From positions 1 to 34,633 of IMG/VR virus record IMGVR_UViG_3300039106_000514: a stretch of DNA of 34,633 bases. One strand, given 5' to 3'. Under the pieces are notes generated by a model. It did not search any database. It saw only the letters and a list, made by a program, of their open reading frames with translations, and was not told the origin of the DNA. The first letter of the stretch is position 1. Each line of letters begins with the position of its first letter. This DNA comes from a virus. Position numbers and translations under genes: made by a program. Of this stretch, positions 1 to 6,067 are shown piece after piece.

Positions 1-92
1 GCGCCAGTGCAAAACCTTGAATTTTTTCAAGCCCGATTTTCGCCGCGCCATTGTACCAGAGTGCAAAACCTTTGTCAAGTGCAAAAATTTCC
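1..92. repeat. AGTGCAAAA direct repeats and inverted repeat upstream of the first promoter
   Basis: The 13-mer AGTGCAAAACCTT occurs at 6-18 and 60-72, and its first nine bases recur at 79-87. GCGCCA occurs at 1-6 and 45-50. A small hairpin CTTGAA/TTCAAG lies at 16-31. GTCAAGTG at 74-81 is the exact inverse of CACTTGAC at 92-99, which overlaps the -35 box of the first rightward promoter. The arrangement looks like operator or iteron sites, but the window starts here and the full element cannot be seen. Confidence 0.5.
50..78 (-). promoter_or_regulatory. Leftward sigma-70 promoter leaving the window
   Basis: On the minus strand TTGACA (73-78) is followed by a 17-bp spacer and TACAAT (50-55). 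It would transcribe out of the left edge and be divergent from the rightward promoter at 95-123. Confidence 0.5.
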
Positions 93-94
93 AC

Positions 95-123
95 TTGACT
101 TTAAAAGCTGAACAGCGTATAAT
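95..123 (+). promoter_or_regulatory. Sigma-70 promoter P1 of a tandem set
   Basis: TTGACT (95-100), 17-bp spacer, TATAAT (118-123). Just downstream the transcript would start with a small hairpin, CAGTT (133-137) with AACTG (144-148). It is the first of three tandem promoters before the HTH gene and the long structured RNA. Confidence 0.85.
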
Positions 124-176
124 TATATTTATCAGTTGAGAGAAACTGAAAAGTTTAAAGATTAAAAAATAATGAC

Positions 177-205
177 TTGATTTAAAATGCTGAACCCTGT
201 ATAAT
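177..205 (+). promoter_or_regulatory. Sigma-70 promoter P2 of a tandem set
   Basis: TTGATT (177-182), 17-bp spacer, TATAAT (200-205). It is followed by the same 5' hairpin type as P1: CAGTT (214-218) with AACTG (226-230). Confidence 0.8.
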
Positions 206-257
206 TATATAATCAGTTGAGAGAAAACTGAATGAAATAAGAATAAAAAATATTGAC

Positions 258-286
258 TTGATTTAGAAACTTAAAGCCTGTATAAT
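258..286 (+). promoter_or_regulatory. Sigma-70 promoter P3 of a tandem set
   Basis: TTGATT (258-263), 17-bp spacer, TATAAT (281-286). It is nearest to the gene starting at 353. Three stacked promoters suggest very high output of the small protein and/or the RNA behind it. Confidence 0.8.
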
Positions 287-352
287 ATTATATATAAAGT
301 GAAAGAACTAAACACTTACAATCTAGTTCAACAAATGAAAAAGGATATAAAT

Positions 353-670
353 ATGACTACTACTAAACAACCTGTTGCAAATTATTCTGCTGAAGTTACT
401 GCTGAAATCGTAGCCCGCTATACTGCTGGTGAAACTGTTGAAGCTCTTGCTACTTTCGCTGGTAAGTCTACTCGTTCTATCGTAGCTAAGTTAAGCCGTG
501 AAGGTGTTTACACTTCTAAAGCTAAAACCAAAGCTGAAGCCCGTACTACCAAAGGTGAGTTCGTTGCTCAAATTGCTCAAGCTATGGGTGTTGATGAGGA
601 AGCTCTTGATAGCTTAGAGAAAGCTACTGCTAGTGCTTTAAAATTAGTTTTAACTGCTGTTACTAAGTAG
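353..670 (+). CDS. Small HTH DNA-binding protein, D5-repeat family
   Basis: A 105-residue protein beginning MTTTKQPVANYSAEV. I chose the ATG at 353 because AAGGA at 341-345 is well placed before it; an upstream in-frame GTG at 299 has no ribosome site and sits almost on the transcription start. Residues about 12-55 form one HTH-like module with the signature STRSIVAKLSREGVY, followed by a basic linker rich in Lys and Thr and an acidic helical tail (MGVDEEALDSLEKATAS). The module recurs in the proteins at 1909-2277 and 22393-22764 and three times in the 248-residue protein at 25578-26324. Strong tandem promoters and regular codons suggest an abundant DNA-coating or regulatory protein. The family assignment is inferred from internal similarity; the precise role is unknown. 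Confidence 0.8.
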   Translation: MTTTKQPVANYSAEVTAEIVARYTAGETVEALATFAGKSTRSIVAKLSREGVYTSKAKTKAEARTTKGEFVAQIAQAMGVDEEALDSLEKATASALKLVLTAVTK

Positions 671-1300
671 TTGTAAAGAATAGGTACTCTTTGGATAGTC
701 GTCAGGTTTACCTGCACACGACTGATAGATGAGCTAAGTGTTGGAAAATATTGTCCAAGCCAACAGCCTACCACACGTCACCCCCTAGTACGATGGGTTT
801 CCCAAAAATCTAGGGCGCTATGCAAGCGTAACGCGCATTGATGAGCTAGTACTAAATGAGAGTACCTAACAGGCGTACCATACTAGCTGCCTGTTCATAC
901 TAAGTAGTCTACTTTCTATGGTAGTCTAACTGGGTTCGAGTACCGCTGGTGTTAAAACCGGATGAGTTGATTAAATGTTAGTAAAGCTTTGGTGCTAACA
1001 GCCTATCGCTGTACCCTTGTATATGGTATAAGTCGCTATTTTTAGTGCTGCCTAATTGGGTATAGAGGAAGCAGTCACACGGGATGATGGCGTGGCTTCC
1101 ACCTACTTCTCCAAAGTAGTCGAGCAGCGGACTTTAAATGCGTGCGACCTAGCTAGTGTCCCAGCTATGAAAAGGGGCGGTTTCGTGACATACTCCTAAA
1201 ATGTCGTACCGCTGTGTCTCCCCAGCGTATGCTGTGCGAGCAGTTAGATACTGACATCTGCAAATAGCCTACCGGTTTCTAGACCTGTGTAGGCTTTTTT
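671..1300 (+). ncRNA. Large structured non-coding RNA (about 600 nt), GOLLD/ROOL-like in style
   Basis: There is no credible ORF between the stop at 670 and the terminator ending at 1300, but the stretch is dense in perfect helices. These include AGTCGT 697-702 with ACGACT 718-723 enclosing CAGG 703-706/CCTG 711-714; CCCTAG 783-788 with CTAGGG 810-815 enclosing TGGG/CCCA; and AGCTAGTA 844-851 with TACTAGCT 881-888. Further helices are GGAAGC 1067-1072 with GCTTCC 1095-1100; CTACTT 1103-1108 with AAGTAG 1114-1119; and the nested set GGGG 1174-1177/CCCC 1220-1223, GCGGT 1177-1181/ACCGC 1208-1212 and GACAT 1187-1191/ATGTC 1201-1205. A pseudoknot (868-874 with 889-895) is also present. Size, phage location and terminator recall the giant phage RNAs GOLLD and ROOL; I cannot confirm membership of either. 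It is probably co-transcribed with the HTH gene. Confidence 0.8.
1266..1300 (+). terminator. Rho-independent terminator of the large RNA
   Basis: AGCCTAC (1266-1272) pairs with GTAGGCT (1289-1295), followed by a run of six T ending at 1300. It sets the 3' end of the structured RNA and fixes its strand as plus. Confidence 0.9.
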
Positions 1301-1751
1301 GCGTCCAAAATTTATGCTCTTGCGCCCAACAGTGGTCCTGCGGCGCCAATTATACAGTATAAAAACTCATTTGTCAAGAGAATATTTTCTGTTTTGAATA
1401 TGAGCAAGGTTTATGCACGTCTATCACCTTTGCGTTGAATACGTTGACCCTAGAGCCTCGCGCTTTCAGCGCAAACTTTAGTAACTGCCTAATGGGGTAA
1501 CCTAAGCTTGTTCAATTTTCAAAGTTGTTCACGGAACGTGAACAGAGGTGAAAGTTTGAACAAGACTCGCCCAAATATTACCGAGCGGTAACAATTCTGA
1601 CCATAATGCCAAAAGTTTGTGAAATTATTACCGCTCGGTAATAGTTTAAAAATTTGTTCAAAACTAAACTAATAGTAGAGAAAATCACAAAAATTTAAAC
1701 TTTAGCTACCTCCACACGCTAGTGTGGGACCTGCTACGGCTTAGGACAAAG
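1301..1751. other. Intergenic region with a long hairpin and paired palindromes
   Basis: No ORF is supported here. A 58-nt imperfect hairpin spans 1507-1564: CTTGTTCAA (1507-1515) with TTGAACAAG (1556-1564), then TTTCA/TGAAA, and at the tip TGTTCACG (1526-1533) with CGTGAACA (1537-1544). Farther right TTACCGAGCGGTAA (1578-1591) and TTACCGCTCGGTAA (1628-1641) are near-palindromes and exact inverses of each other, 50 bp apart centre to centre. It could be a protein-binding or origin region between converging transcripts; function is unknown. Confidence 0.6.
1349..1377 (-). promoter_or_regulatory. Perfect consensus leftward promoter facing the large RNA
   Basis: On the minus strand TTGACA (1372-1377), a 17-bp spacer and TATAAT (1349-1354) match the sigma-70 consensus exactly. 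It reads into the complement of the structured RNA at 671-1300 and no leftward gene lies in its path, so it may make an antisense RNA. Confidence 0.75.
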
Positions 1752-1788
1752 AAAAAGCCCACTAATCATGCGATTAGTGGGCTTTTTT
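1752..1788. terminator. Bidirectional terminator
   Basis: AGCCCACTAATC (1756-1767) pairs perfectly with GATTAGTGGGCT (1772-1783) around an ATGC loop, with an A run on the left and a T run on the right. It can stop transcripts from both sides and most likely ends the leftward operon whose last gene stops at 1909. Confidence 0.9.
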
Positions 1789-1908
1789 GATGCAAATACA
1801 CGATTTTGAGACGATTTGGTGCGATTTGGTGCGATTTGTGGCTCGTTGGGCAGCCCCAGCGATTGTTACCAGCAAAACCCAATTACTCATTCCAAAATTA
1901 GTACAAAA

Positions 1909-2277
1909 CTATTTAAATTGGTGGTCTGCTATCTGTTGCTCTAGTGAAGCGATATAGGATAAATTATCTTTTATACCTTCATAGATTTGTGTTAAACCAA
2001 TTTTGGTAACCTTTTCCATTGACTCCAGTAGTTGCGGTTCTATACCTAACATTTCTGCGATACCATCAATATAAATTTCTTTTTTGATTGGTGGTTCACC
2101 ACGTTTATTTAAGTACTCTTTCTTCTTGTAGATACCAAGACTACTTAGTTTACTAATGATACTGCGTGGGCTAACATCTAATTTCTTAGCTAATAGTGCT
2201 ACGGTTTCTAAGCCTGGGTTAGCTGTATATATTGCTGATATTTCTGTGATTACTTCTTGTGTGTAGACTATTGCCAT
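1909..2277 (-). CDS. Small HTH protein, D5-repeat family paralogue
   Basis: A 122-residue protein beginning MAIVYTQEVITEISAIY. It has the same architecture as the gene at 353-670: an N-terminal HTH-like module with signature SPRSIISKLSSLGIY, then a basic linker, then a conserved acidic helix (IAEMLGIEPQLLESMEKVTK). The start has GGAG upstream and overlaps the end of the gene before it (stop at 2268), so the two are translationally coupled. It is the last gene of the leftward operon. A DNA-binding role is inferred from the repeat family; no enzymatic motif is seen. Confidence 0.8.
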   Translation of the reverse strand: MAIVYTQEVITEISAIYTANPGLETVALLAKKLDVSPRSIISKLSSLGIYKKKEYLNKRGEPPIKKEIYIDGIAEMLGIEPQLLESMEKVTKIGLTQIYEGIKDNLSYIASLEQQIADHQFK

Positions 2278-3071
2278 ACTAATTCTCCTTTCTTAGGTGT
2301 ATTGAACATATCAATACCACCGCCAATAGGCTCACTTAGTGTATCTAGGTTATCTAAAGTAGTAATCATATATTTGCTACGAGTATTTGCTTGGTATACC
2401 CAAGTTTGACAATACATAAGTTTTAGTAGTTTTGGTAGTGCGTTAAATTCTGCATCGCTAGTAGTATTTAGATTAGTAATTTGATTTAGTGATTTAACTT
2501 GACCCACCTTTGCCCCGCTTTTAAAAGTACCACCTTCGGTCCTAAGCTGAATAAGCTGTTCATCGCTCCAACTTAGGGTCAATGGTTCCTTTATATAAGG
2601 TATCAATGTGCAGATTTCTACATCTAAAATGTATGCTGTAAATGGTGTTAACTCTTCGGTCCAGTCCCAGGCACTATAAGGTATATCTTTGTATTCTTTA
2701 AATGCGCTTAATATTAGTGGTACACCTGTAGCATACCTAATAAATTCTTTGCTGCTTTGTACTTTACCTTTGCCAATTACTTCACCTCTGGGTGCATGAC
2801 TAAGGTAGCTAAAAATACCTCGTAATTCAGCACTACTAAGTGCTCTGCCACTAGGATAAACTACTTTACCGGCCTTAGCAGACTCAATAGCATTTCTAAC
2901 TGTTTCTGTAAAGCTATAACCAGCATCTGTTTTAGCTGGTGTGATTTGGCTGGCTACTAAAGCTAGTAGTTGTGGTACTAGCCAACTGCCTTCCATATTT
3001 AATACGTCTAAACTATCTGTAGGGGTCTCTAATAGACTCCAATTTACGTGACTAATATCTCTATATAGCAT
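2268..3071 (-). CDS. Hypothetical protein, 267 residues
   Basis: Begins MLYRDISHVNWSLLETPTDS behind a good AAGGAG site. It is a mixed helical soluble protein with no signal peptide, membrane segment or catalytic motif I recognise. It is the largest gene in this leftward operon and is coupled to the HTH gene at 1909-2277, whose start it overlaps, which suggests the two act together. A leader of about 350 nt and a promoter at 3428-3457 lie upstream. Confidence 0.8.
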   Translation of the reverse strand: MLYRDISHVNWSLLETPTDSLDVLNMEGSWLVPQLLALVASQITPAKTDAGYSFTETVRNAIESAKAGKVVYPSGRALSSAELRGIFSYLSHAPRGEVIGKGKVQSSKEFIRYATGVPLILSAFKEYKDIPYSAWDWTEELTPFTAYILDVEICTLIPYIKEPLTLSWSDEQLIQLRTEGGTFKSGAKVGQVKSLNQITNLNTTSDAEFNALPKLLKLMYCQTWVYQANTRSKYMITTLDNLDTLSEPIGGGIDMFNTPKKGELVWQ

Positions 3072-3207
3072 TAATGCTCCTTGTTGGACATGATTTTAAG
3101 GGCTTGTCTTGACCCTAAGCTGATGAAGTTGGATAGTAGCTAAAGTTGGCATCAGTTCTTATCTTTAGCGGAAAATGGCGGATATGCTTTTGGAAGGCTA
3201 TTTTAGC

Positions 3208-3270
3208 TTATACAATCCAAACAGCTTTAAATAATACAATAGATACAATTATAGCCTTTATAGGCTTCAT
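3208..3270 (-). CDS. Possible 20-residue hydrophobic peptide
   Basis: ATG at 3270 opens MKPIKAIIVSIVLFKAVWIV then stop, a charged N-terminus followed by one possible membrane helix. It lies in the leader between the promoter at 3428-3457 and the gene starting at 3071. There is no strong ribosome site, so it may not be translated. Confidence 0.25.
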   Translation of the reverse strand: MKPIKAIIVSIVLFKAVWIV

Positions 3271-3335
3271 TAGTTTACCACAATTTCTCTCTATCGACCT
3301 CAAGTTCAGCAAGCGTCTTAGATTTTCCTTTATTT

Positions 3336-3417
3336 CCCCCGAGGGGCCCCTTTTATAAAAATCTAACTATTTGAACTCTCCGTTAGAGAGATTGTTAAAA
3401 TGTTTGAGTTTCTCAAA
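3336..3417 (-). other. Structured 5' leader of the leftward transcript
   Basis: Shortly downstream of the leftward promoter the leader can form CTCAAA/TTTGAG (3403-3417) and a GAGAG/CTCTC hairpin (3376-3390). A GC-rich block containing the palindrome GGGGCCCC (3343-3350) follows, conspicuous in this AT-rich genome. The 5' hairpins parallel those after the promoters at 95-205. The rest of 3071-3336 shows nothing I can assign apart from the small peptide. Confidence 0.4.
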
Positions 3418-3427
3418 TTTATATATT

Positions 3428-3457
3428 ATTATATCACACTGGCATACCAAATTGCAA
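3428..3457 (-). promoter_or_regulatory. Leftward promoter with extended -10
   Basis: On the minus strand TTGCAA (3452-3457) is followed by an 18-bp spacer and TATAAT (3428-3433), with TG one base before the -10 box. A better -35 hexamer, TTGACT (3457-3462), is too far away. It drives the genes at 2268-3071 and 1909-2277. Confidence 0.6.
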
Positions 3458-3481
3458 GTCAATTTTTTATTCGCACGTTAT

Positions 3482-3640
3482 TTATAGATTGCAGTAAAGA
3501 TTGAAGGCAAAATGCTCGAGGCTTATGTCCATTTCCTCTTTATTAGCCAATTTTAATAATTGCTTTAGTTGGTTGGCTTCTTGCTGCGTTATTGTGATTT
3601 GTATTAGCGTTTCTTGTACTTCTTTAGTTGTTACTTGCAT
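3482..3640 (-). CDS. Small hypothetical protein, 52 residues
   Basis: MQVTTKEVQETLIQITITQQ, then a helical glutamine/lysine-rich stretch. I use ATG 3640 because GGGAGAAG precedes it; the longer in-frame start at 3715 lies inside the previous gene with no ribosome site. It overlaps the end of the gene at 3624-3983 by 17 nt. Function is unknown. Confidence 0.65.
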   Translation of the reverse strand: MQVTTKEVQETLIQITITQQEANQLKQLLKLANKEEMDISLEHFAFNLYCNL

Positions 3641-3983
3641 GGTTCTTCTCCCGTAATTTCGCTTCAATGGTACGAGCAAGTTTTGCTCCGTATAAAATAT
3701 ACATTTCCACTTCATGTTCTAAGGCAAACCATATATTGTGTACCTCATCATCACTCAACCCCTGCCATTGTTTTGGTGGGAATAGAAGTTTAACTACCAC
3801 CGCATAGCCTTCAGTATCTATCCCTATAACGTGAGTCATTGGCTCTTGCTCTGGTTGTTTTGTGTCTAGTGCATCTATACAGGCTTGAATTGCATCGTGT
3901 TGGATTTCATTAAATGTGCTAAATCTAGTTAGCGAATCATTTAACGCTTCAATCGCCATCTTTAGTGCTTCGTCTTTAGTCAT
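3624..3983 (-). CDS. Conserved phage protein of the KDEALKMAIEAL family
   Basis: A 119-residue protein beginning MTKDEALKMAIEALNDSLTR, with a second helix AIQACIDALD and a C-terminal block QWQGLSDDEVHNIWFALEHE followed by ARTIEAKL. The same plan (a KMAIEAL helix, an AC.EAL helix, a WQGL.DDE block) recurs in the genes at 4068-4232 and 7038-7328. Such proteins are common in phage accessory regions and have no known function. Confidence 0.8.
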   Translation of the reverse strand: MTKDEALKMAIEALNDSLTRFSTFNEIQHDAIQACIDALDTKQPEQEPMTHVIGIDTEGYAVVVKLLFPPKQWQGLSDDEVHNIWFALEHEVEMYILYGAKLARTIEAKLREKNHASNN

Positions 3984-4067
3984 TTAAATTCTCTATTCCA
4001 AGAGTAAACGGTTAGTGAAATTGATACACATAACCAGTGAAAATTAATATCAGTGTTTTCATAGCTT

Positions 4068-4232
4068 CTAAATCTTCCGCCATTTATGTTGTTTTTGTTG
4101 TTCCGCTAGTGCTTCTTTGCAAGCGTTGATTGCTTCAAATATAAGTTTAGATAATCCATCGTATTCTGATTGAATTTCTGCTGTTTCCAACGCTTCAATC
4201 GCCATCTTTAGTGCTTCGTCTTTATTATCCAT
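4068..4232 (-). CDS. Short KDEALKMAIEAL-family protein, 54 residues
   Basis: MDNKDEALKMAIEALETAEI, then NACKEALAEQQ and a short basic end. AAGGAG lies about ten bases before the ATG. It contains only the two N-terminal helices of the family; the WQGL.DDE block present in the copies at 3624-3983 and 7038-7328 is missing, so it is a truncated paralogue. It lies just downstream of RNA repeat copy 1. Confidence 0.7.
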   Translation of the reverse strand: MDNKDEALKMAIEALETAEIQSEYDGLSKLIFEAINACKEALAEQQKQHKWRKI

Positions 4233-4252
4233 CACTCGCTCTCCTTAATAAA

Positions 4253-4390
4253 TACCTACTCCATAACACATACCGAACTTAAGGCGTGTCTTGCCAATAT
4301 TGCTTATGTGTTACAGGCTAGATACTCAAAGTACCTTATGATTAAACCAGTATTGACTGGCAATATCTAACTACCTTGCAAGGATTCTTT
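4253..4390 (-). ncRNA. Repeated structured RNA element, copy 1
   Basis: It shares three conserved blocks with 7842-7964, for example TGTGTTACAGGCTAGATACT (4307-4326), separated by spacers of different sequence and length. TAACACATA (4264-4272) pairs with TATGTGTTA (4305-4313). In copy 2 the outer seven pairs are the same but the inner pairs are replaced by other complementary pairs, so the helix covaries. A G-U pair in the GGUAC/GUAUC hairpin (minus strand) and its place after leftward stop codons favour a minus-strand RNA. It directly follows the stop of the gene at 4367-4891. It matches no riboswitch I know. Confidence 0.7.
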
Positions 4391-4891
4391 CAATGCATAT
4401 AGTGGTATTGTTGCCCATATTGGGTTTTTAGCGTATTTGTTGTCTGCGATAAGAAAGTATTCATCCCCAATTTCTACTGGTCTTTGCCATACTTGCCACG
4501 CCACAGGCTCCCCCACCTGCTCACGTAGCCACTCGTTTAAATGGTCGGGTGTAAATTGGGTGGATAGGGCTTCACCAACTAACTTACACATAGTTGAACT
4601 AGGCTCATGTAAATCTAATTGTCTACTTGCTTGCCATAAAGCCTCACGCAACTTAACGATTTCTAGGTCTCGTAGGGTTAGGGATTTATTAACTGCTTCT
4701 TTATATGCTTCCATTAGTAGCTTTACGTCTTCAAAATCAGCATTGTCTTTCTGCTTATTACCTTCAAGTTCTGCTACTTGTTGGCGTAGTGTTGTAATTT
4801 CATCCAATGAACTTTGAAGTATATCTTTTTCACCTAACCAGTTATTAGTATTACTAACCATTACTTTTAAGTCATCTTTAATATCCATCAC
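4367..4891 (-). CDS. Ea22-like phage protein with coiled coil
   Basis: A 174-residue protein. Residues about 20-80 are a helical, probably coiled-coil segment (ITTLRQQVAELEGNKQKDN). The C-terminus carries the EPVAWQ ... IPLYAL pattern typical of lambda Ea22/Ead-like accessory proteins, which is a family-level judgement. The last codons (LKESLQGS, stop) run into the repeated RNA element, and the same end codons can be read in degraded form before copy 2. The upstream gene overlaps its start. Role in infection is unknown. Confidence 0.75.
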   Translation of the reverse strand: MMDIKDDLKVMVSNTNNWLGEKDILQSSLDEITTLRQQVAELEGNKQKDNADFEDVKLLMEAYKEAVNKSLTLRDLEIVKLREALWQASRQLDLHEPSSTMCKLVGEALSTQFTPDHLNEWLREQVGEPVAWQVWQRPVEIGDEYFLIADNKYAKNPIWATIPLYALKESLQGS

Positions 4892-5136
4892 ACACTCCTT
4901 ATTTTGGTTAAGGCTTCATGTGCAATGTTTACAGTATTATCTTTGTATAGGTACTCGTAATACTCAAGTGCCTTAATAGCTATGGCGAGTCCTTTCTCCA
5001 ACTCAGCAATACGTTTGGCATCTAGTTCACCTCGTGCTTGCCAACCTGTCCACGCACTATGACAATTATCTGAGTCAAGAAACTCAGCACTAAATTTAGT
5101 TAGCCACCACGCTTCAAACTGTTCCCTGTCAGTCAT
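4888..5136 (-). CDS. Conserved small phage protein (EQFEAWW ... AWTGWQAR)
   Basis: An 82-residue protein beginning MTDREQFEAWWLTKFSAEF, then SAWTGWQAR and a helical tail. These two motifs mark a very common accessory protein of phages of Gram-negative bacteria with unknown function. It overlaps its neighbours on both sides by 4 nt (ATGA type), so it is part of a coupled operon. Confidence 0.8.
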   Translation of the reverse strand: MTDREQFEAWWLTKFSAEFLDSDNCHSAWTGWQARGELDAKRIAELEKGLAIAIKALEYYEYLYKDNTVNIAHEALTKIRSV

Positions 5137-5348
5137 CTTGTTTCCTCCATCTTTCCAGTTCCACCGTCACCATATAATGTAACTTTATAATTTATGTCAT
5201 AGGGCTCTGACCATTCAAAGGAGTTATTGAGGCATAAAGCCAATAACTCCTTGTTTTTAGCTTCAAGGGTTTTTACTTGTTGATTTAGTCTTTTAATTTC
5301 TTTAGCAAGTGCAAGTATAGTAGCCGTTGCTTCTTCTATAATATCCAT
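5133..5348 (-). CDS. Small coiled-coil protein, 71 residues
   Basis: MDIIEEATATILALAKEIKR, with a heptad-like stretch IKRLNQQVKTLEAKNKELL, then a Trp/Tyr-rich end. I prefer ATG 5348, with GGAG just upstream, over 5396, which lies within the preceding gene. It overlaps the next gene by 4 nt. Function is unknown; coiled-coil oligomerisation is likely. Confidence 0.7.
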   Translation of the reverse strand: MDIIEEATATILALAKEIKRLNQQVKTLEAKNKELLALCLNNSFEWSEPYDINYKVTLYGDGGTGKMEETR

Positions 5349-5349
5349 A

Positions 5350-5625
5350 TTATCTCCAAGTTTGGTGAACTTCAGCAATCCATTCCATACCATCATATTC
5401 TTTAATAGTCCATTCTACATTATCTGGGACTTCAACTACCTTTAGTTCTGAATATCCGCCCCAAGCTTTATTACCTAATTCTTCTACAATACGCACAAGA
5501 ATAGGGTCAGTTCTAGGGATTTCCCATATAAGAACATCTTCTTGTTCTGTAGCTTCTAGGTATAATCCTTCAGCTACAGGACTTAATCCAAACCCCCCGA
5601 AACATCTATTAATAACTATTTTCAT
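5350..5625 (-). CDS. Conserved phage protein (MKIVINRCFGGFGLS)
   Basis: A 91-residue protein. The N-terminal motif KIVINRCFGGFGLSPVA is characteristic of a small protein widespread in tailed phages, often followed as here by an acidic stretch (IPRTDPILVRIVEELG) and a VEWTIKEYDGMEWIAE end. No function is established that I know of. It abuts the genes on both sides. Confidence 0.8.
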   Translation of the reverse strand: MKIVINRCFGGFGLSPVAEGLYLEATEQEDVLIWEIPRTDPILVRIVEELGNKAWGGYSELKVVEVPDNVEWTIKEYDGMEWIAEVHQTWR

Positions 5626-5873
5626 TATCTATCCTTATCATAATAAAATGGCGGTTCAATAGGCTCAGCCCCGAACTGCTCATCATGTAACTTCATCAAA
5701 TCTAACAAAGTATCAACGACTTCTAGCGAAAATCCTTGTCGTGTTCCATCTCTACTGTCTAATAAAAATTTACTTGCTACATCATGGAAGTCATGCTCTT
5801 TCCAAAATATACTTAATAAGTTAGCTATTTTAGGGTGTTTTTTTCTTATAATTGCAAAGTATACTTCACGCAT
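5625..5873 (-). CDS. Hypothetical protein, 82 residues
   Basis: MREVYFAIIRKKHPKIANLL, an alpha-helical protein with a basic N-terminal part and an acidic C-terminal part (LLDLMKLHDEQFGAEPIEPP). It overlaps the start of the next gene by one base. No recognisable family. Confidence 0.65.
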   Translation of the reverse strand: MREVYFAIIRKKHPKIANLLSIFWKEHDFHDVASKFLLDSRDGTRQGFSLEVVDTLLDLMKLHDEQFGAEPIEPPFYYDKDR

Positions 5874-5891
5874 TAAATACTCCCACTATAA

Positions 5892-6064
5892 TTATTCCTC
5901 AATCTCTAAAGGTACATCAACCCATTCAGGGGATGATGGTGTCCAAAACCTGCCGAACCTTCTTTCAGATACTGCAATATATTTACTTTTTTTACTTCAA
6001 CCAAAATAGGATTAACTCCATATACAGGGATATAAATTTCTCTTTCTATCCATCTAAGTTTCAT
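5892..6064 (-). CDS. Small protein readable only through a -1 frameshift at an A7 run
   Basis: ATG 6064 opens MKLRWIEREIYIPVYGVNP and ILVEVKK; in frame 0 it continues to a stop at 5906. The -1 frame after the seven-A run (T5987-T5993 on the plus strand) reads SKYIAVSERRFGRFWTPSSP and then EWVDVPLEIEE before a stop at 5892. That second part looks far more like real protein than the frame-0 end. GTA AAA AAA G contains the slippery heptamer A AAA AAA. It is either a programmed -1 shift giving 57 residues or an indel/sequencing error in a homopolymer. Frame 0 would give 52 residues. Confidence 0.55.
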
Positions 6065-6067
6065 CCG

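Noticed and set aside
299-352. GTG start giving an 18-residue extension of the first HTH protein
   Set aside because: It is almost at the transcription start of the nearest promoter and has no ribosome site, whereas 353 has one.
577-774. Minus-strand ORF of 65 codons
   Set aside because: It spans the end of the HTH gene and the start of the structured RNA on the opposite strand; no ribosome site and no protein-like character.
3146-3358. Plus-strand ORF of 70 codons
   Set aside because: It lies in the leader of the leftward transcript, lacks a ribosome site and runs antisense through the promoter-proximal leader.
4437-4817. Plus-strand ORF of 126 codons
   Set aside because: Shadow of the leftward Ea22-like gene; Ser/Cys-rich composition typical of antisense frames.
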